A stretch of 62,000 nucleotides of DNA from Adiantum capillus-veneris (GCA_014529385.2 CM043958.1:152915293-152977292); one strand, 5' to 3'; shown: positions 12,613-23,923, numbered from the stretch's first letter. Program-made: numbers and translations. Notes: generated by a model from the letters alone, not told the origin.

Positions 12613-13671
12613 AGCTTCGCTTCACAGTGGTTTACTTTCTTGGGAGAAATTCGACATAGTTTCCCCTGTAAACTGACCTCTGAACCAATATCAACCTGTC
12701 AAATGAACCAAAAAAGATTCATATTCTGCATAAATTTTGGCAGAGTCTCCTTTGTAAAATGGCTTTGGTGTACTCAAAAACAGACCAAAAAACAGCTTAA
12801 AAACACTGTCTCTCTGACATTGTAAGCTGCGGGTAAACCTGTCCTGCACTCTGACTGTCCTTTCATTGTCCTGTAAGCATAGACTGGGACAATGCCTCAA
12901 CGGCAGTAAAGCAAAGATGCAATCCCAACTGTCTAACTCACAGTCAATACATCCTAGCTGCCTATCTAAGGGTGCTCGAGGGATCGCTCCAAGACCTGTA
13001 TCACCGAAAGGATCTCAACATTCGAGAATCCCCCAGCTCAATAAAACCTCACTCGACCCTCAACAAAGGCTGTAGTAAATCTGACAGTACATAGACTTTC
13101 CACAAAGTCATACATCCACAAATTTCCCACTGTATGCTATAACCGTTGCGGCGGTTGTTTGCTGCGTGACTCACAGCCAGCAAACCCTCAACAGACATAC
13201 ATCATCTCTGACAATACATCCCATGTGGAAGTACCTGCAATGTCAGGATGAAATCTGGAATACCAAGCAGCAAACACAAGCTACCTGATGAACTAGTGGA
13301 TGTTGCCTACAGTTTGTGTGTAGATGCGTCCGTGTCGTATGTGACACGCCTCCGAGAACTGTGAGCCGTCCTTCGATGTGTAGATAGCCACAAATCAACA
13401 CTCTGGGAGTGTCGATATCCTTAGCACCTACAGCCGTAGGCCGAAATCCCCAAATTTGCAGAGTCGGATGTGCACCCACCGAGATCACGTAGTCGAAAAT
13501 GGCCTGCGCAGACCTTTGTCGAAGCCGAACGGTGGCCGAGATGACCTCAGAATGAAAATCCGAGAACACGCATCCCATCGGGCTTTCCCACGAGATTTGG
13601 GGCCATGTCTTCGCCTGTCGAATTTCACTCCAATCTGAGCTGGTGACTCTAGCCTCCTGCAGTGCTGCCCC
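12613..13671 (-). other. copia B: leader, primer site deleted
   Basis: The leader matches A's leader at 2574-3655 but joins the LTR directly (CTCCTTCA then GGGGCAGCACTG). The 28 bp that hold the PBS in A (3644-3671) are missing, with the break exactly at the LTR end. An open frame of 221 codons runs from here into the LTR, but I do not regard it as a gene. Confidence 0.8.
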
Positions 13672-13863
13672 TGAAGGAGTACGAGCGGAAGTGCGACGCG
13701 AGAGAGAGTGCGAGAAGAAGAGCACGACGATATGGTGAACTCGCTCTAGTGTAATGTGTAGAGCATAGCGAGTTCTTATTAGGTTTTTACAAAAGAATAT
13801 GTGTACATACCTGGCGGCCCGCCCACTTACCTGGGCGACCACATTGGGCTTTATACCCCAACA
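13672..13863 (-). repeat. copia B: 5' LTR, 192 bp
   Basis: It is identical to the 3' LTR except for one base (13749), which falls in the hairpin stem. It is followed by the target duplication GTCAT. Confidence 0.95.
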
Positions 13864-13868
13864 GTCAT

Positions 13869-15879
13869 GTATACGTGCAATTGGAAGGCATGTGGGATTA
13901 TGCAGCAACTAAGCATCACCAAAAATAATCTTACTAGTCAAAGATTCTTGATAAGTTCAGGACTTTCGGCAATGCGAGCATTCGGCACCACCTCGTACAC
14001 ATACACAGACACGCAGCTATAGAGTAGACGTCGCCAAGCATGTGCTACCGCGTCATCATGCGGATGAAGACAAGGTTATACATACAGAGTCAAGCCAGCC
14101 AACTCAATCCCACTATCCCACTTAACTCCTTTTAGGTACCATACAGTAAGCATCCACCCACTAATTTTCCATATTAGAAAGTTACCTAGTGGATTCAAAC
14201 CATTAATCACAAGATCTTTTCCAGGCCAATACTAGTCACTGAGACCAGTCACCAGCTTATATCCACCTAGGAAGTGGCAACAAGCCACTCCTATATACCA
14301 ATGGGAGTTAAAATGAGTATAAACAGTAGCATGTGTGTGTGTGTGTGTGAGAGAAAATTTTATATGTTGTTGAGTGCTTCTCTTTTACACATGCATGCAA
14401 ATTGTGGTGCTCTGAGTTTTGACATAAAGCATGTCTCAAGCGGGATTAATTGGATCGCTAGGAAAGCCAGGTACATTTTTTAGTTACCTAGACATAGCAG
14501 CATGAACAATAAATTTCAGTACATCCACGATCTAGGTTTACAAAAGAGCCATAAACAAAGTGATACAAACCTAGAGGAAGATTTCATGGCAAAGCTTGTC
14601 AAAGCATGATATGAAGTTGGTTAATCAATGTTCTTATGAACTTGTACGCCAAGAGTGGTATTCTTATATTGGTGTAAAGAGCACTAGAGAACTTCCTACC
14701 CATGAACATTGTCTCCTACCATGCTATGATACCAAGATATGCTCAAAAGGATCACGAGAAACAAGATGTTGAGGAGGATTACATCTTTTTTTAGCAATCA
14801 TACCATGCGTTCATTCCTCTCATTGTTGTAACTTATGCTACATGCATCCAAAAAGCATGTGCTACACTAAAACATTTAATAGCGATGTTTCAAAGTAAAT
14901 TTTGCTAGAGCATGATATTGTGCTGATAATTTCTTTCGGATTTGTATAGAAAGAGGATGACCATTTCAAAGCAAGACAAAATGAGCCATCTTGCTTTTAG
15001 AGCAAGTGAAGAACTAAAAAATTCATCTTATCTACCATACATGGCAACTTTTCTAATGCTACTACAAAAGATTAAAGAGGATGAGTCACAATGGTCAAAT
15101 TCAATGGCACTTTTCCGCTCAAAATTTGTACAATTATTCATTCGCTAATAGTATACTTATTCAAAATATAAATGAAAGTCTTAAATACTATAATGGGTTT
15201 CACCTATATATAATTGAATGAAAAATTTTCATGGAGGAAAGAATTAATAAACAATATGGCAATGCTACACCATCCTTCATTTTGCTGCAAAAGAGAATTT
15301 AAATAATTTTTGTTAAGATGGATCGGTGCATAAACTCATGTATAGATTCTTATAAAGTTAAAATTGCAAGTAGAAAAATGACTCATACTCTGCTTTCTTT
15401 TTTTGAAATCAAAGGTACGTGAGCAATGAAGAAACTTAGATAGTGTCACCAAAAATTCCATAGATTTATCTTAGATATGACAACATCCTCTTCCAAAATA
15501 TAGTAAAAACAGTGTCCCTTTTATATCTTCTTTTGGCATTCTTATGTCAACTTTGGTGGCAACAAAACAATTTTGAGAATTAACACTTCTACAAAGATTA
15601 TTTCAATAGGTACTATAAAGCATTCACTTCATGTACACTTATAGTGTCATCATACTAGAGCTTGAATCTTTATACAAACAGATATAGCTTATTCAAGATT
15701 GGCCATGTGTTGCACAAGTGTTTTAGCTTAGGCCTTGTGATAGGAAACTATAATGATTCATGATCAATAGCCACCAACGTATCCTTTGTATAGACAACCT
15801 AAAGAATGCTTTGCCTTTGGTTATGCACATCACTCCCAAGAACATCGAACAAGAAATTATTTCTCTAGATTCACTTGGA
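13869..15879. other. gene-free spacer, possible eroded LTR element
   Basis: No gene is supported here. A short (GT)n run lies at 14333-14349. On the minus strand TGGTATCATAGCAT at 14721-14734 resembles a decayed tRNA-iMet primer site, but no LTR can be fixed next to it. The right part may be the eroded downstream half of relic D. Confidence 0.5.
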
Positions 15880-16916
15880 AGTCATAAAGAGAGCTTGGTG
15901 ATGAGTGAATTTGTTTGTTATTAAAGATAAAGCCAAAATTTCTTCATAGTATGTATCATGTCCAATTCCTCTTTTTCCATGGTGGTGTATTTTTTCTCAG
16001 CAATATTGAGCTATATGCAAGCATAATAGATTGGAAAATCCATGGTGCCTTAACTTGGCTGAGTGAGTATGCACCTAATAGAAAAATTTGAGATGTCTAC
16101 ATGAACATGGAATACTTTGTTTTAATATATTGTCTTCAAAATAGGTGGAGTACCATAAGCATCTATCCATTTTTAAAGAAGATAATTATATTATTGTATC
16201 CACCACTAAAAATTAGTGATCAAGCCATAAAGAGGTTTATCTATAATAGCATACATGTATATAAACCTTTGATAATATCCAAAATATCCATGAATGCTTG
16301 AACTTTGTATATTGCGGTTGACTTGACCAATTTTATACCAACTTTAATCTTTTTAGATCCATTGAATTTCCATTTTTAAAGTAATATGTCCCAAAAATTT
16401 ATCTTGTCGTACCATGAAAACACACTTTTTAAAATTCTAATAAATCCTATACAAGCGGTATTTTTAGGAAATTTTCTCAAGGTGACCAAAGTGGTCCTTG
16501 TGTAAGAATGAACGGATGCAAAGGTCCTAAATATATCTTAAAGGCATGATTCATCAATCTTTGGAAAGTGTCTGAGGCATTGGTCAATCCAAATGTCATG
16601 ACTTGATAAGAAAAAAAAAATCATTCCTTAGCAAGGACAATTTTCTATTCATGTTTAAAGTGTATAGTCAATTGGTTATATCTTGAGAATCCATTTGAAA
16701 ATAACTTTATACTTCGTTCTCTGCTATTCTTTCCAATATTATATGTTCAAATATAGGTAAGGTTTAGTTGGTTGAGTTTACCTTTTTGAAATTGACACAC
16801 ACCTTTAATTTGTCATTTTTCTTGGATATTGTCACAATTGGAGAAGCTCAATTAGTGTATTCACTTTCTTGTATGAACTCTATCTTTTTAACTTTTTATA
16901 TCTCTTCCTTTAAAGG
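15880..16916 (-). pseudogene. Ty3 RT-RNase H relic (element D), downstream part
   Basis: The minus strand, read across many stops and shifts, holds Ty3/gypsy RT and RNase H blocks in the correct order. They are SPIVTISKKNDKLKVCVNF (about 16800-16860), VMTFGLTNASDTF (about 16567-16606), a KFLGHITLK-like block, a GYFGYYQRFI-like block, FHVHVDISNFSIRCIL (about 16060-16115) and AEKKYTTMEKEELDMIH. These are the fingers-palm start, the FGLxNAPxTF block, the post-palm region and the start of RNase H. The upstream half lies beyond element C at 22760-23923. Many stops show that it is long dead. Confidence 0.82.
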
Positions 16917-17371
16917 TGTAACATTTAATGGCCTAGTAACTTGTGTGTAGCGGAAAATAGAATGAACATAGTGAGCATTTCATTATAATAGATTCCTAAT
17001 GAGAATAACAAGAGTGCTTGGGTAGAGAGAGCACCAAAAAGTATAACACCTAGTTAGATAGCATGAACAATTCTTCAAAAGAGAGAGAAATTAAGCAATT
17101 GACAACAGTTGAGGACCGGATTTGCATGGTGCCGGTCCCCCCTCCAAAAGGCTTTGTATTATGGTTTCTCCCATCAAGAGAGACATTTTACAATACAATT
17201 CTTTGTGTTCCTTAAGTACTAGATAGTGCAATGAAGATGGAAACTTCAAACACTCAGCAATACACTTATCAAACACAACATCCATTCCCTCACGGTCTCA
17301 GACCCAAGACCTCACACACCTTCGAAGATGGTGAGAGCTAGCGGGGTATGAGAGTAGATTGAGAGGAAGAA

Positions 17372-17757
17372 GGACACATGTCAGAAGGCTATCACTTATG
17401 CTGCTTAATTTCCATTGGTTGAGGCTGGGGAGGTCAATAGGATGTGAGCATGAGCAAATAGCAAGGGGCTGATTTTTCAAAGGCATTATTGACTTACACA
17501 CTCACACAATCTATGTGTGAAGCAAGAAGACTCTCTCTCTCCTTCTCAAGCTTTAATAGAAAGCTTACCACCTACTCCATCCAAGCTTGTGAGAAGGGAG
17601 GCCTACACCAACAACTCTTGGCTTTGTGATGCAAATCCAACCAAGAGCCAAGCTTCAATGCATGCTCATCTCCTCTACCATGCTAATTACTAAGCTAAGC
17701 TATGCTAATATGAGTGATTATGTGAGGAGATGTACATCTTTCTCGTAAGAATACTCC
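17372..17757. repeat. inverted segment inside the left LTR of C
   Basis: These 386 bp are the reverse complement of about 21522-21926 in the right LTR, while the sequences on both sides stay collinear. The borders are GGA on the left and TCC on the right in both copies. The diverged LTR relative at 27900-29172 has the same order as the right LTR, so the left copy is the changed one. Confidence 0.9.
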
Positions 17758-18086
17758 CCCTTTCCCCTTTTTTGAGAGATTTAGGTAATTAATATATGCA
17801 ACTAAACTCTCATTGGCCCTTTGCCTCCTGGCCAATCGGAATCAGGCAAGCATTGGGCTGCTGAATACTCATTGGACCCCTTGGGAGATTGTCCAATAGT
17901 CTTCTAGAGAGCTTAATTCTTATTGGTTCTTTTATTAAGTGTTTTTAAATTGATTAAACTAGATACTCTAGCCTAATTCTCATTGGTCCACCTCCAAGGT
18001 CATCCAATAGGATTTGAGTATACCTTGTGGGCATCTGGGCTAGGGAGCTGACATGTGTCCCTCATTCCCTTTGTGTAAAGGGAGCT

Positions 18087-18110
18087 TGTGTGTGTGTGTG
18101 TGTGTGTGTG
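18087..18110. repeat. (GT)n microsatellite in the left LTR of C
   Basis: This is a run of about 12 GT units. The matching site in the right LTR (about 22257-22268) has only about 5-6. Confidence 0.95.
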
Positions 18111-18467
18111 AGTTTCTCTCTCATCTCCTACAACTAGGGCTCGCCCCCTCCTATGTAGGGATGCATGAAGACTTTTGGGACACACACAAAGCATCCAATT
18201 TCCCTAATATTTGACCTTTGGACACAACCTTTGAATTTTGGAACCTTAGCATTTTGGAAGTCTTAATGGGTTGAACCTTAGGGTCTTTTAAGCCCATTGT
18301 TGCACATTGCTCTTTTGTAGATGGCCCCCCCTTTGGATCCCTATTGTGGCCAGTCTGCCAGCTTAACCAATATTCTAGCTTTTTCTCCCCTGGTACTTCC
18401 CCATATTAAATGATCATTTTAACATGAGAAAATCATTTAGGAGAATTAGATATTAGTTTTTATGACA

Positions 18468-18481
18468 TTACCTCTCTCTTG
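18468..18481 (-). promoter_or_regulatory. element C: polypurine tract
   Basis: On the minus strand AAGAGAGAGGTAA abuts the 3' LTR, the normal place of the plus-strand primer. Confidence 0.85.
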
Positions 18482-18823
18482 AAATCATAGTCATCCTCGA
18501 CTCTGGGGTAGAGGAGATAAAGCATATTCATCAGTCCTTTTTCTAGCGGGTAGAGGATCCATATGTTACCCTACGACATCATTCCAGAATGGATGACTAG
18601 TCCATTTGGCACTTGAGAGCCTAAGCTACCGCAAGCATGTCTGCACATTAGTCCTATCAATCTTCCATAGTAGAGTGACAAGCTCTACTTGGTGTTTGGG
18701 AGACATCGTCTCCGGAAACTTGATCTGAGCATGCATACTACTTCATTTTTGTGCACAATAAAGAAAAAGAGAGTCTTATAAGACAAAAACTTTATTTGTT
18801 TTTAACATTTGTACATTTGCTTA

Positions 18824-20415
18824 CACTTGGGAAGCATTGACAAGGTTTAGGTTATCCTTTAATTGTATGGCTTGCATCCATCTAGCATCTTCAAAAGGAT
18901 AATTCTTAAACTTAATAAGATATCGTCGGATAGTCTTGCCGCCTCTTAGTACCTTGTCTTCATGTCGGAGAATGGACTCGGGCTGCAGCACCTCTTCTTG
19001 GTCCTCGAGCTCCGGTGGGTCTTCAATAGTTGGTTCTTGTGGTGGCTTTCCTTTGTAAGGCTTTAGTAGGCTCACATGGAAAGCATTGTGTATGAGCCAA
19101 TGGCTGGGCAACTTTTGATAGGCCATTTCATTGATTGGCCTAAGAATTTGGAAGGGACCGTAGTACCTTTTTGCTAACTTAGCATAGTACTTTTGGTGTC
19201 TTGTAGGATTCTTGCCCGTCGTGTGTCTTAATCGAGCCTTGGGAACTTTGAGTAAGACCCAATCATTTTCTTTAAAGGCTCGGGCTCTTCTGTGCTTGTC
19301 TGCAACAGCCTTTTGCCTTTGCTGTGAGATAGAGATAGCATCTTTAATCTTTTGAAAAGATTCTTGTAGGTCTCGGCTATACTCATCTGCAAAACGAAGA
19401 TCTTCCCATATACCTTAAGTAGCAGGGGACTTTTTGATCTTCCCTCAATTACCTCAAATGGTGCTTTTGTTGTGGAAGTATATACAGTGTTATATGCATA
19501 CTACACTAAGGGTAAGTACTTCTCCCATTGGGATCTTTGATCTACTTCCGTTACATAGGCTTTTAGTAGATCGAGAATTGTTAGGTTAGCTATTTCACTT
19601 TGGCCATCCCTTTGCGGGTGATAGGCCGAAGAGAAATTAAGCCTTGTTCCTAGATTTTCAAAGAGACCCTTCCAGAAATTACTGGTCATTCTAGGATCTC
19701 TATCCGACACTATGGACATTGGCAAGCCATGGTACTTGAAGATTTGTGATATGAAGAGGGTTGCCATTTGATGGGCTTTGATAGTCTTTTTGACAGGTAT
19801 AAAATGAGCTTGTTTACTGAGCCTGTCCACTATCGTCCATATTTCCGTATTCCCATGGATAGACTTAGCCAATCCAAAGATAAAATCCATGGATATGCTC
19901 TCCCATGGTGAATCAGGGATTGGCAAAGGTTGAAGCAATCCAGGTTGCTTCCCTCTATCAAACTTCGTCTTTTGGCATACCACACATTTAGAAACATACT
20001 CTTGTATGTTTGCTTTCATGGTAGGCCAATAGACATATGTTTCAATCCCCTGTACGATAGACTGAATCCCTCTATGCCCCGCATAAGGAGGAGCATGAGA
20101 TTCATACATTACTTTCTCACGGAGTGAGTTAGTAACGCATAGTCTATTGCCATAGAGAAGATAACCATCTTGTAAAGTAAATGGTTCCTCTTTCTTCCCT
20201 AGTGCAAGTGTTGAAATCACATCTCTAAAATCAGGATCAATAGCATACTCATCTATCATAGAAGATAGATCATTGTGAGTTGCTATGGAAACCGCATTCA
20301 CTCTCGGCCATCTTGAGAGTGCATCGGCTACTTGATCATGCTTGCCAACAATCTGAGCAATATGAAAATGAAATTGCGAAATAAAATTTTCCCACCTCAT
20401 TTGTTTGTTGGAGAG
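18824..20415 (-). pseudogene. element C: RNase H end, integrase and chromodomain
   Basis: On the minus strand the frame begins in the end of RNase H (HMRWENFISQF, VADALSR). It runs through the integrase HHCC finger (His102, His109, Cys139, Cys142 of the 299-codon piece at 19501-20400) and the DD35E core (Asp172, Asp233, Glu269). A TAG at 19498-19500 stands where element F has GAG (Glu). After it the sequence continues with APFE and a broken linker. A frame at 18821-19126 gives the integrase C-terminal fold (WLIHNAFHVSLLKPYKG) and a chromodomain-like tail (RRYLIKFKNYPFEDARWM). Chromodomains direct integration to marked chromatin in chromoviruses. Catalytic residues remain, but the nonsense codon and a frameshift near 19420 disable it. 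Confidence 0.88.
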
Positions 20416-20426
20416 CTTGGTCTACG

Positions 20427-20675
20427 TCATGAAGCTCTTTTGGAAGTCTCGCAAGGAGGCTTCCTAGGTGCTCTCTTGTCATGGCGGGAAGCTTGGAGAA
20501 TCCTATGAGCACAAAGTTGCCGTTGCACTTCACTTTGGAGGGATGGATTGCCCATGGCTTGTTGAAGCCTAGAAACAAGACAATTAACAAGCATCGGGGA
20601 ATCATTAGTAGCTTGCTCATTAGCAAAATCAAAGCTATCAACGTTAATTTCACTCTCTTTACTATTGTCAGCCAT
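20427..20675 (-). pseudogene. element C: gag N-terminus joined to pol by deletion
   Basis: ATG at 20675 opens an 82-codon frame (MADNSKESEINVDSFDF) at the position of gag, after the PBS and leader. It ends within a few bases of the RNase H remnant at 20415. No gag core, zinc knuckle, protease or RT lies between. This is the scar of an internal deletion of several kilobases that joins the start of gag to the end of pol. The deletion may predate or postdate insertion. Confidence 0.65.
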
Positions 20676-21066
20676 TATAACAACTTTTAGGTGTACTTTG
20701 CCACTTCAAGCCCTAGTTTCTAGTCCTCTTTACCCCTTTAGAAAAATCACTCAAGCTACTGTACCCGTGGCTCGAATACCATTAATTGCAAGGAATAGAA
20801 GAGAGGGTCGTTCAACACCAAAACAGCACTGACTCCTGTCCAGCTTTTAATAGCTCAATAGTGGTTAAGCCGTAGGCAAGCCCCGTAGGACTCCACTATC
20901 AAGACCATAGCTCTCGACGGTGATGCCCCGTTAACTGCACACAAAGGCAGGCACACTGCAAGGCTGAAAAATCCCCATTCTACTTACTCACATGCAATTA
21001 ATAATACCAACCATTTATGGCTAGCTTGAGGATCTCCCTTCTTGAGCAAGAAAACCGAAACCTTGT
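20676..21066 (-). other. element C: leader with a second PBS-like site
   Basis: The leader between PBS and gag has no coding signs. At 20764-20781 the minus strand reads TGGTATTCGAGCCACGGG, a second sequence of primer-site type about 300 bp from the PBS at the LTR. It may be a leftover of an older LTR-leader junction or a chance match. Confidence 0.55.
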
Positions 21067-21078
21067 GCTCGGATACCA
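21067..21078 (-). promoter_or_regulatory. element C: primer binding site
   Basis: On the minus strand TGGTATCCGAGC stands one base after the 5' LTR end. It is the same variant of the tRNA-iMet-type site as in the TRIM-like element at 4436. Confidence 0.87.
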
Positions 21079-21079
21079 A

Positions 21080-22754
21080 TGTAACATTTAACGGCCTAGT
21101 AACTTGTGTGTCGGAAAATAGCATGAACATAGTGAGCATTTCATTATAATAGATTCCTAATGAGAATAACAAGAGTGCTTGGGTGGAGAGAGAAACAAAA
21201 AATATAACACCTAGTTAGATAGCATGAACAATACTTCAAAAGAGAGAGAAATTAAGCAATTGACAACATTTGAGGACCGGATTTGCATGGAGCCGGTCCC
21301 CCCTCCAAAAGTCTTTGTATTATGGTTTCTCCCATCAAGAGAGACATTTTACAATACAATCCTTTGTGTTCCTTCAATACTAGCTAGTGCAATGAAGATA
21401 GAAACTTCAAGCACTAAGCAATACACTTATCAAACACAACATCGATTCCATCACGGTCTCAGACCCAAGACCTCACACACCTTCGAAGATGGTGAGAGCT
21501 AGCGGGGTATGAGAGGAAGAAGGAGTATTCTTACGAGAAAGATGTACATCTCCTCACATAATCACTCATATTAGCATAGCTTAGCTTAGTAATTAGCATG
21601 GTAGAGGAGATGAGCATGCATTGAAGCTTGGCTCTTGGTTGGATTTGCATCACAAAGCCAAGAGTTGTTGGTGTAGGCCTCCCTTCTCACAAGCTTGGAG
21701 TAGGTGGTAAGCTTTCTATTAAAGCTTGAGAAGGAGAGAGAGAGTCTTCTTGCTTCACACATAGATTGTGTGAGTGTGTAAGTCAATAATGCCTTTGAAA
21801 AAACCGCCCCCTCTCTCTCTTGGTTGACCCCTCTTGCTATTTGCTCATGCTCACATCCTATTGACCTCCCCAACCTCGGCCAATGGAAATTAAGCAGCAT
21901 AAGTCATAGCCTTATGACATGTGTCCCCCTTTCCCCTTTTGGGAGAGATTTAGGTAATTAATATATGCAAATAAACTCTCATTGGACCCCTTTGCCTCTT
22001 GGCCAATCGGAATCAGGCAAGCATTGGGCTGTTGAATGCTCATTGGACCCCTTGGGAGACTATCCAATAGTCTTCTAGAGTGCTTAATTCTCATTGGTTC
22101 TTTTATTAAGTGTTTTTAAATTGATTGAACTAGATACTCTAGCCTAATTCTCATTGGTCCACCTCCAAGGTCATCCAATAGGATTTGAGTATACCTTGTG
22201 GGCATATGGGCTAGGGAGCTGACATGTGTCCCTCATTCCCTTTGTGTAAGGGAGCTTGTGTGTGTGTGAGAGTTTGTCTCTCATCTCCTACAACTAGGGC
22301 TCGCCCCCTCCTATGTAGGGATGCATGAAGACTTTTGGGACACACACAAAGCATCCAATTTCCCTAATGTTTGACCTTTGGACAACACAACCTTTGAATT
22401 TTGGAACCTTAGCATCCAATTTCCCTAATGTTTGACCTTTGGACACAACCTTTGAATTTTGGAACCTTAGCATTTTGGAAGTCTTAATGGGCTGAACCTT
22501 AGGGTCTTTTAAGCCCATTGTTGCACATCGCTCTTTTGGAGATGGCTCCCCCTTTGGATCCCTATTTTCCCTCCTTTGGATCCCTATTGTGGCCGGTCTA
22601 CCACAATAGGGCTCCCCCTTTGGATCCCTATTGTGGCCGGTCTACCAGCTTAACCAATATTCTAGCTTTTTCTCCCCTAGCTCTTCCCCATATTAAATGA
22701 TCAGTTTAACATGAGAAAATCATTTAAGAGAATTAGATGTTAGTTTTTATGACA
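21080..22754 (-). repeat. element C: 5' LTR (right), 1,675 bp
   Basis: This LTR has the ancestral segment order. It is longer than the left one because of local tandem duplications at about 22375-22475 (CAACCTTTGAATTTTGGAACC repeated) and about 22545-22645 (CCTTTGGATCCCTATT repeated, with CACAATAGGG). CCAAT or ATTGG motifs cluster at about 21978-22185. Confidence 0.92.
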
Positions 22755-22759
22755 AAAGG

Positions 22760-23923
22760 TTTCGTTGTATGTGTATGTTAGGTTTTGTGTCTTCTCTCAT
22801 TCAAATAGTGTGTTAACAAGATTTTCAAACATACACCTTTTAAGTCCTTATATGACTATGCAAATACAACCCTGTATTCCATCAAAGTTTTTATAATGAG
22901 AACATCTTCTTTTTCCAAACATAAACCTATGGCTATGTAAGCCAATTTTTGCTCTTCTCTAAGAGAGCTAAATCAATTTGGTTTGCATTTTTAGATCCAT
23001 CATAATAAGACTTTCCTATTGCTTTCAACTTCCACACAAAATATTGCATTACAATTCTCCTATCTTGGACAATATATTTTTTGAAATGAGATGGAGCATT
23101 GATTGCATCACTTTAATTGTCATTTTTAGATTTCATCTGTGTCATCAAGACTTCCTAGAGCATCTGCTTAAGTTCTTGATACTTCATTTCACTCTCAATT
23201 TTAGACAGTTTTACTTTTGTTTCTTTCTTCTTTCACTTTTGTTTTGTTTTTATTACTGTTGTTTTCTTTTCCAAGATTGGCATTGGTTGTTTTTGCACTT
23301 AGTTCATGTCTTTTTCTTTGATATCTTTTTTGTTACCTCCTTCGTAAAAAAATAAAAATGAAATTCAACATTCTATTCAATATCTGTGTCCGTGATCTTT
23401 CAACTCACCAATTACACCATAATACACCTCACTCTCTTTTAAGTGAGATGGATCTCTAATGTAGATTTCATCTTGTATCTGCAATGCAAGTATCTCCTTT
23501 GTTGCTTCACTATTGAGATTTATAGGATAATCATCCTCATTTAATTCCATTTTGATTGTTTTATTATAAAAATCATATGAATGGGTATGACTTCATTTCC
23601 TTTCTCATCGCATAATTTAGTATATTTAGACTCGTTGACACATATGTCTATGGTAGCTAATATATCTATTTAACTAAATGCTCAAACAAGTGCTCTAAAA
23701 ATGGTTCAAGAACATATGCACCATCAATCACATCTCTTTCTACAATACAATCTTCTCTTTGTAGGCTATTGTGTTCTAAAGCAACATACATCCACATGGA
23801 TGTATCATCTTTGAGCCACGATGGTAGCTCCATTTTGCTTGAAGCCAATGGTTTAGTATCCAAGTCCTCTACTTGAGTCTTACATATATCCCTTGTTATT
23901 GTCCAAGATTGCCTTAGATACAT
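22760..23923 (-). pseudogene. Ty3 protease tail to RT start (element D), upstream part
   Basis: On the minus strand this begins with an 85-codon piece (23666-23923) that matches the tail after the protease in element E: YLRQSWTITRD, WMYVALEHNSLQREDC and YVLEPFLEHLFEHL. After a long decayed stretch, near 22790-22960, it has blocks typical of the region before Ty3 RT: EEQKLAYIAIGL, LMEYRVVFA and SYKDLKGVC. This runs up to the target duplication of element C and resumes on its other side at 16911 with matching RT sequence. So 15880-16916 and 22755-23923 were one pol gene before C inserted. Confidence 0.75.

Larger units (their letters stand above)
8707..13863 (-). mobile_element. Ty1/copia element B, full length, TSD GTCAT
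   Basis: This 5,157-bp copia element is bounded by two 192-bp LTRs that differ at one position (8784 C, 13749 G). It is flanked by the perfect target duplication GTCAT at 8702-8706 and 13864-13868. On the minus strand its order is 5' LTR, leader, gag, protease, integrase, RT, RNase H, polypurine tract and 3' LTR, which is the copia order. Compared with element A it has three losses: 28 bp that remove the primer site, about 77 bp between gag and protease, and about 270 bp between integrase and RT. A one-base shift separates RT from RNase H. The near-identical LTRs point to a recent insertion, yet it cannot make a normal gag-pol protein. Confidence 0.97.
16917..18467 (-). repeat. element C: 3' LTR (left), with internal inversion
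   Basis: This LTR matches the right LTR at both ends, but the block at about 17372-17757 is in reverse orientation relative to 21522-21926. It carries a (GT)n run at 18087-18110 that is shorter in the other LTR. CCAAT or ATTGG motifs cluster at about 17809-18010. For a minus-strand element the plus-strand right end is U3, so this cluster lies in the promoter half. Confidence 0.9.
16917..22754 (-). mobile_element. Ty3 chromovirus-like element C, internally deleted, TSD AAAGG
   Basis: The element is 5,838 bp, with LTRs of 1,551 bp (left) and 1,675 bp (right). Both start TGTAACATTTAA and end TTTTTATGACA on the plus strand. It is flanked by the target duplication AAAGG at 16912-16916 and 22755-22759. 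The coding strand is minus: PBS TGGTATCCGAGC at 21067-21078 next to the right LTR, and a polypurine tract next to the left LTR. The internal 2.6 kb holds only the gag start and the RNase H end to chromodomain part of pol, so gag core, protease and RT are gone. It sits inside the RT of older relic D. One LTR carries an internal inversion. Confidence 0.95.

Noticed and set aside
13243-13908. 221-codon open frame in the leader and LTR of copia B
   Set aside because: Its counterpart in A is shorter, and the differences between the two copies almost all change amino acids, including non-conservative ones. It also crosses the LTR-leader joint and has no domain. It looks like chance openness in a GC-richer leader.
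14721-14734. Decayed primer site (TGGTATCATAGCAT on the minus strand)
   Set aside because: No LTR end or element body could be tied to it, so I list it only as a hint within the spacer.
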